The notes under the pieces: generated by a model | What the model saw: only the letters and a program-made list of their open reading frames with translations | What the model was told of the DNA's origin: nothing | Database searches by the model: none | In this document: piece by piece, positions 42,958-54,575 of the stretch | Position numbering within the stretch: the stretch's first letter is position 1 | Layout: each line of letters starts with the position of its first letter | From: JALZKA01 sp963725035 | Lineage (GTDB): Bacteria > Actinomycetota > Thermoleophilia > Solirubrobacterales > 70-9 | Direction: 5' to 3' | NCBI GenBank assembly: GCA_963725035.1 | Contig: CAVRWX010000018.1 | Span: forward strand, 372,001-436,000 | DNA: 64,000 nucleotides | Made by a program: the position numbers and the translations under genes

Positions 42958-44622
42958 TCACACCTCGACGACGACCGGGAGGATCATCGGGCGGCGCTTG
43001 AGCCGCTTGTAGATCAGCTCGGCGACGTCGTCGTGGATGTCCTCCTGGATGACGCCGGCGTCGGTGATGTTGTCGTGGGCGGCGTCGGCAAGGGCGTTCC
43101 CGACAACCTCGCGGACCTCGTCGATGAGCTTCACGGCGTCGTCGCCCTCGATGAATGGGACGCCGCGGAAGATGATCTCGGGCTCGGTCGCGGTCGAGCC
43201 GTCCTCGCCTGAGAGCGTCGCGACGACGATGAGGACGCCGTCGCCCGAGAGCGTGCGGCGGTCGCGGAGCGCGACGTCATCGGGGTCGCCGATGTCGACG
43301 CCGTCGACGAAGATCATGCCGGCCTTCACGTCGTCCGTGAAGCGGGCGCCCTTCTCGTCGATCTCGAGCGTCAGGCCGTTGCGGCCCTTGAAGATCCGCT
43401 CTGGTGGGACCCCGACCGACTCGGCGAGATCTGCGTGAAGCCGAATCCGTTTGTGGTCACCATGGAACGGCATCACGTACTTGGGCCGCGTCAGGTTCAG
43501 CATCAGCTTCAGCTCCTCGCGCGAGCCGTGTCCCGAGACGTGGATGGGCGCGTCTGCGGCGGTGATAACCGATGCGCCGATCTCGTAGATGCGGTCGATC
43601 GTCTCGTTCACCGCACGCTCGTTGCCGGGCACCGCGGTTGCCGAGAAAATGATCGTGTCGCCTGAGTGGAGCTCGACGTCGCGGTGATCGTTGAACGCCA
43701 TCCGCCTGAGCGCCGAGAGCGGCTCGCCCTGGCTCCCCGTCGAGATCGCGATCACCTGGTCGTCGGGGTAGTCCTCGATCTCCTTGGGGTTGATGAAGAC
43801 CCCGTCGGGCGCTGACGCCATCCCGAGGTTGGAGGCGATGTTGAAGTTCTTTCTCATCGAACGCCCGACGAGCGCGACCTTGCGGTCGAGCTCGACCGCC
43901 GCGTCGATCACCTGCTGGACGCGGTGGACGTTGGACGCGAAGCAGGTGACGATGATGCGCCCTTCGCAGCGCGCAAACACCTCATAAAGCGCGGGGCCAA
44001 CGCTCCGCTCCGATGCACCGACGCCCGGCCGGTCGGCGTTGGTCGAATCGCCGCAGAGGCACAGAACGCCCTCTGAGCCCAGCTCGGCGAGGCGCGCGAT
44101 GTCGGCAGGGCGCCCGTCAACAGGCGTCTGGTCAAAGCGGTAGTCGCCTGTGATCAGAATCGCGCCGAGCTTTGTGTGGAGGGCAACGGCCCGCGCGTCG
44201 GGGATCGAGTGCGACATGTGGATCATCTCGATCTCGAAGGGACCGGCCTGAGCTCGCTCCCCCGGGTCGAGCACAACCAGCGGGGCGTCACGGATCTTTC
44301 GCTCCTCCAGCTTCGAGCGCACGAGGCCGAGCGTCAGCGGGCCGCCGTAGATCGCCTCAGGAATGCCCAGCTCGCGGAGCACGTACGGCACCGCGCCAAC
44401 GTGGTCCTCGTGCCCATGGGTGAGGATCAGAGCGTCGATGTCGTCCTTGCGCTCCCTGAGCGAGGTGAAGTCGGGCAGCACGAGGTCGATGCCGAGCATC
44501 TCGGCAGTGGGGAACATCACGCCGGCGTCGACGATCACAATCCGGCCATCGCACTCGATGGCGGTCATGTTCTTGCCGATCTCCCCGAGCCCGCCGAGCG
44601 GCAGGATCTTGATCTTGGTCAC
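42958..44622 (-). CDS. rnj: ribonuclease J
   Basis: A 554-aa protein. The metallo-beta-lactamase core has ILPLGGLGEIGKNMTAIE, the zinc motif ILTHGHEDHVGAVPY, MSHSIPDARAV, GDYRFDQTPVDG and GDSTNADRPGVGASE. The beta-CASP part has VTCFASNVHRVQQVIDAA and SGHGSREELKLML, then the C-terminal domain. It is a 5'-3' exonuclease/endonuclease for RNA maturation and decay. Its start overlaps the dapA stop, a dapA-rnj pairing common in actinobacteria. Confidence 0.96.
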   Translation of the reverse strand: MTKIKILPLGGLGEIGKNMTAIECDGRIVIVDAGVMFPTAEMLGIDLVLPDFTSLRERKDDIDALILTHGHEDHVGAVPYVLRELGIPEAIYGGPLTLGLVRSKLEERKIRDAPLVVLDPGERAQAGPFEIEMIHMSHSIPDARAVALHTKLGAILITGDYRFDQTPVDGRPADIARLAELGSEGVLCLCGDSTNADRPGVGASERSVGPALYEVFARCEGRIIVTCFASNVHRVQQVIDAAVELDRKVALVGRSMRKNFNIASNLGMASAPDGVFINPKEIEDYPDDQVIAISTGSQGEPLSALRRMAFNDHRDVELHSGDTIIFSATAVPGNERAVNETIDRIYEIGASVITAADAPIHVSGHGSREELKLMLNLTRPKYVMPFHGDHKRIRLHADLAESVGVPPERIFKGRNGLTLEIDEKGARFTDDVKAGMIFVDGVDIGDPDDVALRDRRTLSGDGVLIVVATLSGEDGSTATEPEIIFRGVPFIEGDDAVKLIDEVREVVGNALADAAHDNITDAGVIQEDIHDDVAELIYKRLKRRPMILPVVVEV

Positions 44623-45479
44623 GAGGATGCCTCGGCGATCTCGGCGAGCGCGTCACGCGCCGGCCCGGCGACCGGCACCATCGGTAGGCGCTGCGTCTCG
44701 CCGATCAGGCCTTGCATGGACAGGATCGCCTTGATCGAGCTCGCGGGTGGCGCGCTTGAGATCGCCGCGTAGACGTCGGCCAGCTCGCGCTCGATGTCGA
44801 GAGCGCCGTCGTGGTTGCCTTCAGAGGCGGCGTCGAAGATCTCACGCATCCGCGGTCCCACGACGTGCGAGGCGACGAGGATGCCGCCCGTCCCTCCCTC
44901 TCGGAGGCAACGGGCGAAGACGTCGTCGTTACCCGCCAGGACGTCGAGCCCCTCGATCGGCCCCATGTCGCCGTTGTTCGCCTGCTTGACCCCGGTGATG
45001 TTCTGAAACTCCGTGCCAAGTGAGGCCATGAACTCCGGCGACATGTTGATCACCGAGCGCGAGGGGATGTTGTAGAGGGCGATGGGCGTCTCCCCTGCCG
45101 CTTCGGAGACCTCCGCGAAGTGGGCGCGCAATCCGTCCTCGATCGGCTTGTTGTAGTAGGGCGAGACGACCAGGACGCCGTGCGCGCCGGACTGCGCGGC
45201 GCGGTGTGTGAGGGCCGCGGCGTGGCGCGTATCGTTCGACCCAGTCCCGCAGATCACGGTCGCATCGGACCCGATCTCGTCGAGCACGGCCTCGAGCAGC
45301 TCGATCGTCTCGTCGTCAGAAAGCGTGGGCCCCTCCCCTGTCGTCCCCGCCACGACCACGCCGTGCGAGCCGTTCTCGACCAGGTATGAGGCGAGTTTCC
45401 GAGCGCCCGCAACGTCGAGGGATCGATCGTCGGCGAACGGCGTGACCATCGCCGTCAGGACTCCGCGGAAAGGCGCCAT
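44619..45479 (-). CDS. dapA: 4-hydroxy-tetrahydrodipicolinate synthase
   Basis: A 286-aa TIM barrel. ATG 45479 gives APFRGVLTAMVTPFADD. It has VVVAGTTGEGPTLSDDE (Thr-Thr proton relay), VLVVSPYYNKPIEDGL, the active-site Tyr in ALYNIPSRSVINM and the Schiff-base Lys in ITGVKQANNGDM. It condenses pyruvate with aspartate semialdehyde, the first step towards DAP. Its stop overlaps the rnj start. Confidence 0.95.
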   Translation of the reverse strand: MAPFRGVLTAMVTPFADDRSLDVAGARKLASYLVENGSHGVVVAGTTGEGPTLSDDETIELLEAVLDEIGSDATVICGTGSNDTRHAAALTHRAAQSGAHGVLVVSPYYNKPIEDGLRAHFAEVSEAAGETPIALYNIPSRSVINMSPEFMASLGTEFQNITGVKQANNGDMGPIEGLDVLAGNDDVFARCLREGGTGGILVASHVVGPRMREIFDAASEGNHDGALDIERELADVYAAISSAPPASSIKAILSMQGLIGETQRLPMVPVAGPARDALAEIAEASS

Positions 45480-45489
45480 CGGCGACAAA

Positions 45490-46941
45490 CTACTGCGCGA
45501 ACGTGGGCGCGACACGGTCCGCCCAGGGCTCTGCGCGCTCGAGTTGCGCCGCGACCTGGATCAGGAGGTCCTCGCGACCCTGTGCGGCGACAAGCTGCAT
45601 CCCAACTGGGAGCCCGTCCGCCTCGCCGAGCGGCAGCGAGATAGCCGGCTGGCCCGTGATGTTGAAGATGGCCGTGAAGGCGCCTTCGGGCAGGCCGGCG
45701 TGGAAGGCATCCATCGGGTCGTCTCCCGAGTCGTCCCAGGTGCCAAGCGGTTGAGGAGGCCGCGAGGTCGTCGGCGTGAGCAGGAGGTCGAAGCCCGAGA
45801 GGTACCAGCCCGCCACCATCCGCGTCAGGCCGTGATGGATCCCCACATCCATGAGGTACCGGCCGGCGCTGCGCTCACGGCCGATCTCGGCAAGCGCCCA
45901 GGTCAGGGGCTCGACATCATCCTCTGTGATCTCGCGGCCCAGCACCATCGAGAGGGTGCCGAGCGTGGAGGCCTGCCCGGCCGCCCAGCGGGTAAGGAAA
46001 GTGTCTTCGAGATCGACGCTCATCCCCGCCGTGGCATCGGCTGGCGAGCTCTCGCTCACCTCATGACCAAGCGATTCCAGGAGCTTCGCCGTTTTCTCAA
46101 GCGCCGCGACGCAGGCGGGATCAACCTCGAGCTCGATCGCAGCGTTGGTCGAATAGCCGATGCGAAGGCCCTTTGGATCAGCGTCCAGCTCCTCTGTGTA
46201 GGGGCGGGTCTTCGGAGGTGCCGAGTAAGGGTCGCCCAGAACGCCACCCTCGACCGCATCGAGAATCGCCGCTGTATCGCGAACGGACTTCGACACCACG
46301 AGCTCCGCCGTGAGCCCTGAGAGGTTGTCGCCGGCCAACGGGCCCTCGGTGATGCGCTGGCGGGTTGGCTTGAGGCCGACCAGGCCGTTCTGCGCGGCCG
46401 GGATGCGGATCGAGCCGCCGCCGTCGTTGGCGTGCGCCATGGGCACCATGCCCGACGCGACAGCTGCCGCGGCGCCACCACTGGAGCCGCCGGCCGAGTG
46501 GGCTGTGTTCCAGGGGTTCTTGGTCGCGCCGTACGCGTCGGGCTCGGTCGTGGGCAGGATTCCCAGCTCGGGCACGTTCGTCTTGCCGATCGTGACCAGG
46601 CCGGCTTCACGGAAGCGCTGGGCCAAGAATGAGTCCATCGGCGCGCGGAAGTCCGCGTCCTTGAGCACCTGCATGCCCAGATGGAAGGGCTGGCCGGCGA
46701 GGGCCGCACCGATGTCCTTGAGAAGAAAAGGCACGCCCTTGAACGGGCCGTCGGGAAGCGGTCCCCGCGCCACCTCTCGCCCCTCTTCCGAGAGATCGTG
46801 GATGACGGCGTTCAGCTCCGGATTGAGCTGTTCGACCCGCTCGATCGCGGCGTCGACGAGTTCCGACGGGCTCGCCTCGCCCGAGCGGACGAGCTCGGCC
46901 TGGGCGGTTGCGTCCAAACGGGCGAGATCCTCAGAACTCAT
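45490..46941 (-). CDS. amidase signature family protein (AtzF/GatA-like)
   Basis: A 483-aa protein. The Ser-cisSer-Lys triad is visible: Lys in VPFLLKDIGAALAGQ, the first Ser in HSAGGSSGGAAAAVASG and the nucleophile Ser in NDGGGSIRIPAAQNG. The amidase signature domain covers most of the chain. The substrate is unknown; it is not the GatA of a GatCAB set, since gatB/gatC are not beside it. It lies between dapB and dapA on the same strand. Confidence 0.9.
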   Translation of the reverse strand: MSSEDLARLDATAQAELVRSGEASPSELVDAAIERVEQLNPELNAVIHDLSEEGREVARGPLPDGPFKGVPFLLKDIGAALAGQPFHLGMQVLKDADFRAPMDSFLAQRFREAGLVTIGKTNVPELGILPTTEPDAYGATKNPWNTAHSAGGSSGGAAAAVASGMVPMAHANDGGGSIRIPAAQNGLVGLKPTRQRITEGPLAGDNLSGLTAELVVSKSVRDTAAILDAVEGGVLGDPYSAPPKTRPYTEELDADPKGLRIGYSTNAAIELEVDPACVAALEKTAKLLESLGHEVSESSPADATAGMSVDLEDTFLTRWAAGQASTLGTLSMVLGREITEDDVEPLTWALAEIGRERSAGRYLMDVGIHHGLTRMVAGWYLSGFDLLLTPTTSRPPQPLGTWDDSGDDPMDAFHAGLPEGAFTAIFNITGQPAISLPLGEADGLPVGMQLVAAQGREDLLIQVAAQLERAEPWADRVAPTFAQ

Positions 46942-46989
46942 TGGTTCACGCTCCGCATAGACATCGGTCTCCTTGTTCGAGCTCCGCGC

Positions 46990-47655
46990 TCACAGCACGC
47001 TCTCCAAGCCAATGGTGTAGCGGTCGGGGAGCGAGCCCACGCCGCGCACCGCGAGCAGCACGCCGGGCATGAACGAGGTGCGGTCAATCGAGTCGTGGCG
47101 GATCGAGAGCGTCTGGCCCTCGCCGCCGAGCACGACTTCCTGGTGGGCGACGAGGCCGGGCAGGCGAATCGAATGGATCGGCTCGTGGACGTTGCCACCG
47201 GCCTCCGCGATCATGTCGCGGGTCCGCGCAGCGGTTCCCGAAGGCGCATCCAGCTTCTTGTCGTGGTGAAGCTCGATGATCTCGACCTCGGGCATGTGCT
47301 TCGAGGCCTCCGCGGCAAAGCGCATCGCGAGGACGGCGCCGATCGCGAAGTTGGGCACGACGAGGACGTTCGCTTCTCCCCCGCTCGCAGCCTCTCGCAT
47401 CTCGTCGTGAGGGATCGATGATGTGCCCACCACGATGTGAGTGCCGGCGTCGATCGCGGCGCGGATGTTGTCCGGGGCGGCGTCAGGGGTCGTGAAGTCG
47501 ACGATCACGTCAACGTCGCCAACGGCGTCTGCGAGCTCGACTCCCAGCTCGGGGTCGATCCGCGCGGCAAGCTCGAGGTCGTCCGCGGCCTCGACGGCCT
47601 CGCAGGTGGTCGCGCCCATCCTGCCGGCCGCGCCGGCAACGCCAACCTTGATCAC
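46990..47655 (-). CDS. dapB: 4-hydroxy-tetrahydrodipicolinate reductase
   Basis: A 221-aa protein starting at GTG 47655 (IKVGVAGAAGRMGATTCEAV). The NAD(P) loop is GAAGRMG, then VIVDFTTPDAAPDNIRA and HIVVGTSS. The catalytic and substrate motif is ELHHDKKLDAPSGTAAR. It reduces the DapA product to tetrahydrodipicolinate, the DapL substrate. The GTG start overlaps the upstream M16 gene's TGA (GTGA). Confidence 0.95.
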   Translation of the reverse strand: MIKVGVAGAAGRMGATTCEAVEAADDLELAARIDPELGVELADAVGDVDVIVDFTTPDAAPDNIRAAIDAGTHIVVGTSSIPHDEMREAASGGEANVLVVPNFAIGAVLAMRFAAEASKHMPEVEIIELHHDKKLDAPSGTAARTRDMIAEAGGNVHEPIHSIRLPGLVAHQEVVLGGEGQTLSIRHDSIDRTSFMPGVLLAVRGVGSLPDRYTIGLESVL

Positions 47656-48935
47656 GCGGCTAGTGCCTCCGAAACGGCGCCGACGGCCTTCGTGAAGCAT
47701 TCCTCGTCCTTGCCGATGCAGGCGGCACTGAACCCGTTCGGGTCATAGAGCTCGGTGGCCAGCTCAGCCACGTCCTCTTCGCTCACGGCGTCCACGCGGG
47801 AAATCATCTCATCGAGCGAGAGCATCTCGAGGTCGAAGAGCAACGCGCGAGAGATGCGCGACATGCGTGCGGCCGTGGACTCCATGCCCAGCACCATGCG
47901 GCCCTTGACGTGCTCCTTGGCACGATCGAGCTCATCACCCTTGACGCCCTCGTCGCGAAGCGTCGCAAGCTCGCGCCCGATGATCTCGCACGCCTCCGCG
48001 ACGTTGTCTTCGCGGGTGCCGACGTACGTCGCGACCGAGCCGCGGTCGAGGTACTGCTCGGCGTAGGAGCCGACGGCGTAGGCGAGGCCGCGCTTCTCGC
48101 GCACCTCGCGGAAGAGCCTGGACGAGACCGAACCGCCGAAGGCGGAGTCGATCACGGCAAGGGCGTAGCGGCGCTCGTCGTTTCGCGCAATGCCCGGCGC
48201 GCCGAAGCAGACGTGGTACTGCTCGGTGTCCTTGGCGTTGAAACGGACGCGCGGCTCTAGATCGGGCGCACCGCCGTTCACGGCAGGCACCCCGCCCTCG
48301 GGCGGTTCCACGAAGCGCTCCGTCAGGGCAACGATCTCGTCATGGTCCAGGTGGCCGGCCGCGCCGACGACCAGGCTGTCCGCCACGTAGCGGCTGCGGT
48401 GGTAGTCGGCGATCTTGGGCACAGGCGTGCCGGCGATCACCTCGGCCTCGCCGAGGACCCGGCGGCCGAGCGGGTGGTCGCCGTAGACGGCCTGGGCGAG
48501 GAAGTCGTGGACGCGGTCCGACGGCTCGTCCTCGTACATCGCGATTTCCTCGAGCACGACCTCGCGCTCGGAGTCGATGTCGGGAAAGGTCGGGCCGAGC
48601 ATCATCTCCGCCATCAGGTCGAAGGCGTCCTCGGTGTGCTCGTCGAGGAAGCGGGCGTGAATGTGGGTGGACTCCTTGGAGGTCGCGGCGTTCGCCGACG
48701 CCCCCATGCCGTCCATCTTCTCGGAGATCTCGATCGCCGAGAAGCGCTCGGTGCCCTTGAAGAGCAGGTGCTCCAGGAAGTGCGAGAGCCCTTCCTGTCC
48801 CTCACCCTCGTCGCGGGATCCGGTCCGAACCCAAAGCCCGAGGGCGACGGATCGGACCGAGGGGACGACCTCGGTCACGACCCGTACACCGCTCGGAAGC
48901 GTTGTGAGCTGGACGTTCTCCGGAAGGGGTGCCAA
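47652..48935 (-). CDS. M16 family zinc peptidase (PqqL/YmxG-like)
   Basis: A 427-aa peptidase with the inverted zinc motif HFLEHLLFKGT (HxxEH) near residue 50 and a downstream Glu (EREVVLEEIAMYEDEPSD). C-terminal segments YHVCFGAPGIARNDER and REVREKRGLAYAVGS (the R/Y substrate site) complete the M16B half-clam. It should degrade small unfolded peptides. It sits after pnp and before dapB, the usual actinobacterial order. Confidence 0.92.
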   Translation of the reverse strand: MAPLPENVQLTTLPSGVRVVTEVVPSVRSVALGLWVRTGSRDEGEGQEGLSHFLEHLLFKGTERFSAIEISEKMDGMGASANAATSKESTHIHARFLDEHTEDAFDLMAEMMLGPTFPDIDSEREVVLEEIAMYEDEPSDRVHDFLAQAVYGDHPLGRRVLGEAEVIAGTPVPKIADYHRSRYVADSLVVGAAGHLDHDEIVALTERFVEPPEGGVPAVNGGAPDLEPRVRFNAKDTEQYHVCFGAPGIARNDERRYALAVIDSAFGGSVSSRLFREVREKRGLAYAVGSYAEQYLDRGSVATYVGTREDNVAEACEIIGRELATLRDEGVKGDELDRAKEHVKGRMVLGMESTAARMSRISRALLFDLEMLSLDEMISRVDAVSEEDVAELATELYDPNGFSAACIGKDEECFTKAVGAVSEALAA

Positions 48936-48999
48936 CGGTTATCTGGTGAGCGACGTAAGGCGCGAGAGCATCATGTGCCGGTGGTTATCCCGCGGGGCG

Positions 49000-51273
<2,274 letters not shown>

Positions 51274-51363
51274 GTATTCGTGTTTTCCTTTCGGCTGCCC
51301 GATTGGCAGCGCGTTAGCTTTGATCTTTTGATCGCGGCTAAGAGTAGCGGGGGCGCTTGAGCG
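51274..51363 (-). promoter_or_regulatory. rpsO-pnp intergenic region with small hairpin
   Basis: Contains a short stem (GCTGCC/GGCAGC, 51294-51310) and the palindrome GATCAAAAGATC around 51330. Hairpins here are cleavage sites for pnp autocontrol in enteric bacteria; by analogy this could play such a role, but nothing in the sequence proves it. Confidence 0.35.
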
Positions 51364-51633
51364 CTAGCGGCGCAGGCCGAGGTCGGCCACTACCTGGCGG
51401 TAGCGGTCGAGGTCTGAGCTCTGGAGATAACGAAGGAGGCGACGGCGCTGGCCGACAAGCATGAGGAGGCCGCGGCGTGAGTGGTGGTCCTTCGTGTGCT
51501 CACGGAGGTGCTCGGTGAGCGCGTTGATGCGCTCCGTGAGGATCGCGATCTGCACCTCGGCCGAGCCCGTGTCGTTCTCGGTACGCCCGAAGCGCTCGAT
51601 CAGTTCCTTCTTCTTCTCCTGGGTGACACTCAT
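51364..51633 (-). CDS. rpsO: 30S ribosomal protein S15
   Basis: An 89-aa protein with the S15 signature: KKELIERFGRTENDTGSAEV, LTERINALTEHLREHTKDHH and SRRGLLMLVGQRRRLLRYLQ. It binds the central domain of 16S rRNA early in 30S assembly. It sits between ribF and pnp, the conserved order. Confidence 0.97.
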   Translation of the reverse strand: MSVTQEKKKELIERFGRTENDTGSAEVQIAILTERINALTEHLREHTKDHHSRRGLLMLVGQRRRLLRYLQSSDLDRYRQVVADLGLRR

Positions 51634-51652
51634 CTGCGGCCGGGAAGGTTAG

Positions 51653-52552
51653 CTAGGCCCGGGTCTTCGGCCCGCGAAAGCTCGCGCACAGCTCGCGTGC
51701 CTCGTCGACATCACGGCGCATCTGCGCAATCAGGTCCTCGACGGACGGGAACCGCTTCTCGCCGCGCAGGCGGGCGATGAAGGCAACGCGAAGGGTCCTT
51801 CCGTAGAGATCGCCCTCGTAATCGATCAGGTGCGGCTCGACCAAGACGCCGCGCCCCGTTTCGAACATCGGCCGCACCCCTACATGGATTGCAGCGGGAT
51901 GGCCGTCGGCAAAGCCTGCGTAGACGCCGTGGCCCGGGCAGACCAGGTCGTCGTCGGGGACGATGTTGGCGGTCGGGAAGCCCAGCTCGCGACCGCGCTT
52001 GTCGCCTTCAACCACCTCGCCTTCGAGCAGGAACGGCGCTCCGAGCCCGTGCATGGCGTGCTCGACGTCTCCGGCGAGGACGAGGGCGCGAATGCGCGTC
52101 GACGAGATCGTTTCGCCGTCGGCCTCGACCAGCGGCACGATCCTGGTCTCGAACTCGTCGCGCTCGGAGAGCATCTCGGGCGTGCCCTTCGCCTTGGCGC
52201 CGAAGCGGAAGTTCTCGCCGATCGAGACCTGCGTGGCGCCGAGCTTCGCGATCAGGATGTCGTCGATGAACTGCTCGGCGGTGATGCGCGAGAAGTCCTT
52301 GTCGAACGGGATCACGACGAGCTCAGAGACGCCCAGGCCGGCGATCACGTCGCGCTTGGAGCCGAACCCCATGATGAGCTTGGGGGCGGCCTCCGGGTGG
52401 ATGATCTTCACGGGGTGGGGCTCGAAGGTCAAGACGGTGTCCGAGCCCTTGATGACCTTGCGATGGCCGACGTGAACGCCGTCGAACGTCCCGATCGCGA
52501 CCCGGCGAGGCCGGGGCTGGGCGTCCGAGAGTTGCGTCACGTCCATCGTCAT
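51653..52552 (-). CDS. ribF: bifunctional riboflavin kinase/FAD synthetase
   Basis: A 299-aa protein (ATG 52552, overlapping the truB stop as ATGA). The nucleotidyltransferase half has RVAIGTFDGVHVGHRKVI, TVLTFEPHPVKI, IGENFRFGAKAKGTP and ISSTRIRALVLAGD. The kinase half has GVVEGDKRGRELGFPTANI and the C-terminal RLRGEKRFPSVEDLIAQM. Compared with typical RibF, the segment between the HVGH motif and the TFEPHP strand is about 20 residues shorter. It makes FMN and FAD. Confidence 0.93.
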   Translation of the reverse strand: MTMDVTQLSDAQPRPRRVAIGTFDGVHVGHRKVIKGSDTVLTFEPHPVKIIHPEAAPKLIMGFGSKRDVIAGLGVSELVVIPFDKDFSRITAEQFIDDILIAKLGATQVSIGENFRFGAKAKGTPEMLSERDEFETRIVPLVEADGETISSTRIRALVLAGDVEHAMHGLGAPFLLEGEVVEGDKRGRELGFPTANIVPDDDLVCPGHGVYAGFADGHPAAIHVGVRPMFETGRGVLVEPHLIDYEGDLYGRTLRVAFIARLRGEKRFPSVEDLIAQMRRDVDEARELCASFRGPKTRA

Positions 52553-53229
52553 CTGCCCTTTACTCTCGCAGCCTCGAAGGCATCGGCGCGCACCAGCGCC
52601 TCGGCCAAGGGAATCGGCTGAGCTCCGGCGGCCTCCTCGGCCGTGAAGGGGCCGATTGCCGTGCGCCGTAGCTCCTCGCAGTAAGCGTCGCCCAGATCGG
52701 CGATCAGACTGCGCACGTAGGTGCCCGACGAACACTCGATCTCGTACTCGGCCACGTCGCCCTGGCGGCTGAGCTCCTCGAAGCGGTGCACGGTCACGAA
52801 CCGCTCCGGCATCTCGACCTCCTCGCCCCGCCGAGCCCGCTTGTAGGCGCGCTCGCCGCCGACCTTCACTGCTGAGTAGGCGGGCGGGCGCTGGCGGATC
52901 TCGCCAGTCGGTAGCACCACATCGGGCGGCGGGAGCTTGCCCGTCTGACTGATCTCGCCGTCGCGGTCGCCGGTGGTCGAGACGGCGCCGAAGCGGGCGG
53001 TGACGCGGTAGGTCTTTCGCAGGGCCATGAAGCGGGCCTGCTCGCGTGTCGCCTCGCGCCCGATCAGGACGATCAGGAGACCGGTCGCGAACGGGTCGAG
53101 CGTTCCGGCGTGGCCGACGCGCTTCACGCCGTGCTCGCGGCGAGCACGGGCGACGATGTCGTGCGACGTCGGACCGGACGGCTTGTCGGCGAGCACCACG
53201 AGCCCTGTGCCCGCCAACTCGTCAGTCAA
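52549..53229 (-). CDS. truB: tRNA pseudouridine(55) synthase TruB
   Basis: About 226 aa. It has VVLADKPSGPTSHDIVARAR, the catalytic Asp in RVGHAGTLDPFATGLLIVL, TYRVTARFGAVSTTGDRDG, RPPAYSAVKVGGERAYKRA and SSGTYVRSLIADLG. It makes pseudouridine 55 in the T loop of tRNA. The raw frame continues upstream through nrnA, so the start is uncertain: TTG 53229 or 53217, or GTG about 53199. The first overlaps the nrnA TGA. Confidence 0.92.
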   Translation of the reverse strand: MTDELAGTGLVVLADKPSGPTSHDIVARARREHGVKRVGHAGTLDPFATGLLIVLIGREATREQARFMALRKTYRVTARFGAVSTTGDRDGEISQTGKLPPPDVVLPTGEIRQRPPAYSAVKVGGERAYKRARRGEEVEMPERFVTVHRFEELSRQGDVAEYEIECSSGTYVRSLIADLGDAYCEELRRTAIGPFTAEEAAGAQPIPLAEALVRADAFEAARVKGR

Positions 53230-54223
53230 GCTGCTTGGCGACCTCGGCCCGGACGAACTCGACGATCTCCGGGTAAGGCATGTCGGTCCCGAATCCGGCA
53301 GCGCGCTTGTGCCCTCCCCCGCCCTGCTCGCGGGCGATGATGGATACGTCCACCGCGCCGTCCGAGGAGCGCAGGCTGACCTTGCGCGCGACGCGGCCAC
53401 CGTCTGACTTGTCGCGGATGACGCCGGCGACGACCGTGCCCTCCAGCGCGCGGACGTTGTCGATGATCCCCTCGGTGAGGTGCTCGGAGGCCCCGGTCGC
53501 CTCGTAGTCCGCATTCGAGACGTAGGTGAGGGCGAGGCGATCGGAGTCGAAGCGGTCAATGTTTTCGATCGCACGAGCGACGAGCTTTGCCTTCTCGATC
53601 GGCACGCGCTCAAAAAGGCGGCGGTAGATGTCGTCGACGTTCACGCCGGCCTCGATCAACTCGGCAGCCATGCGGTGGGAATCCGGGTCTGTGTTCTCGT
53701 ACATGAACTTGCCGGTGTCGGTGATGAGGCCGACGTAGAGCGCGGTGGCGATCTCCTCCGTCAACTCGGCGCCCACGACCTTCGCCAAGCGCCAGACGAT
53801 CTCGGCGGTGGACGAGGCGTCCGTGTCGACGTGGTTGATGCCGCCGAACATCGTGTTGTCGTGGTGGTGGTCGAGGTTGATGATGTCGGCGCCCTCGCGC
53901 TGGAGGAAGTCGACCGGCATCCGGTCGATGTTCCCGCAGTCGAGAAACAGGAGCGTGCGGTCCTCGACGTCGGTGGGCGCCTCGTGGAAGACGTCCGTGA
54001 GTGGCAGGAAGCGGTACTCGAGGGGAAGCGGGAACTCCTTGGCGTCAAGGAACATCACGGCGTCCTTGCCGAGCTGGCCGAGGATCCGGTGGGTCGCGAG
54101 GAGCGAGCCCAGCGCGTCGCCGTCCGGTCCCTCGTGCGTAGTGAGGAGGAAGCGGTCCCGTTCGGAGATCGCCGCGGCGACCGTCTCGAGGTCCGTGCTG
54201 GTCTTCTCGGCCTGAGCGCTCAT
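53222..54223 (-). CDS. nrnA: DHH/DHHA1 phosphoesterase (NrnA-like)
   Basis: A 333-aa protein. The DHH domain has FLLTTHEGPDGDALGSLL, LLFLDCGNIDRMP and the metal motif INLDHHHDNTMFGG; DTGKFMYENTDP follows. DHHA1 carries the REQGGGGHKRAAGFG substrate loop (GGGGH). NrnA degrades nanoRNA and pAp, and related proteins cleave c-di-AMP/pApA. It overlaps rbfA by 4 bp (ATGA). Confidence 0.92.
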   Translation of the reverse strand: MSAQAEKTSTDLETVAAAISERDRFLLTTHEGPDGDALGSLLATHRILGQLGKDAVMFLDAKEFPLPLEYRFLPLTDVFHEAPTDVEDRTLLFLDCGNIDRMPVDFLQREGADIINLDHHHDNTMFGGINHVDTDASSTAEIVWRLAKVVGAELTEEIATALYVGLITDTGKFMYENTDPDSHRMAAELIEAGVNVDDIYRRLFERVPIEKAKLVARAIENIDRFDSDRLALTYVSNADYEATGASEHLTEGIIDNVRALEGTVVAGVIRDKSDGGRVARKVSLRSSDGAVDVSIIAREQGGGGHKRAAGFGTDMPYPEIVEFVRAEVAKQLD

Positions 54224-54552
54224 TCGTCGAGTAGTCGCTGGAGCCGCTCGGTCCGCTCCGGCGTGTCGTCGTAGTGGAAGGTCAGCGTCGGCGTGCGCTT
54301 CATGTGCGTCTGCGAGGCGATGGCCGACTGGAGCACCCCGTGCGCGGAAGCGAGTGCCTTGAGTGTCGACTCCTTCTCCTCCTCCGATCCGAGCACGGAG
54401 ACGAACACTCTCGCGGAGCGCAGGTCAGGGCTGGTCTCAACGGCGGTAATGGTCACGAATCCGATCCTTGGATCCTCGAGCTCGGTCGAGATCGACTCCC
54501 CGATCACCTCGCGAATCACGCCGTTGACACGTCTCATCCGGTCCGTGGCCAT
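54220..54552 (-). CDS. rbfA: 30S ribosome-binding factor A
   Basis: A 110-aa KH-type protein. It has RMRRVNGVIREVIGESISTE, IGFVTITAVETSPDLRSARV and the FVSVLGSEEEKESTLKAL segment. It helps mature the 16S rRNA 5' end and 30S subunits, especially in the cold. It is placed between the infB/DUF503 part and nrnA-truB, as in other actinobacteria. Confidence 0.95.
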   Translation of the reverse strand: MATDRMRRVNGVIREVIGESISTELEDPRIGFVTITAVETSPDLRSARVFVSVLGSEEEKESTLKALASAHGVLQSAIASQTHMKRTPTLTFHYDDTPERTERLQRLLDE

Positions 54553-54575
54553 GGCCGGCTGAGCATATAGGCGGG

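Noticed and set aside
52549..53613. 354-aa TruB with extra N-terminal domain
   Set aside because: The added part is the nrnA coding sequence read in another frame.
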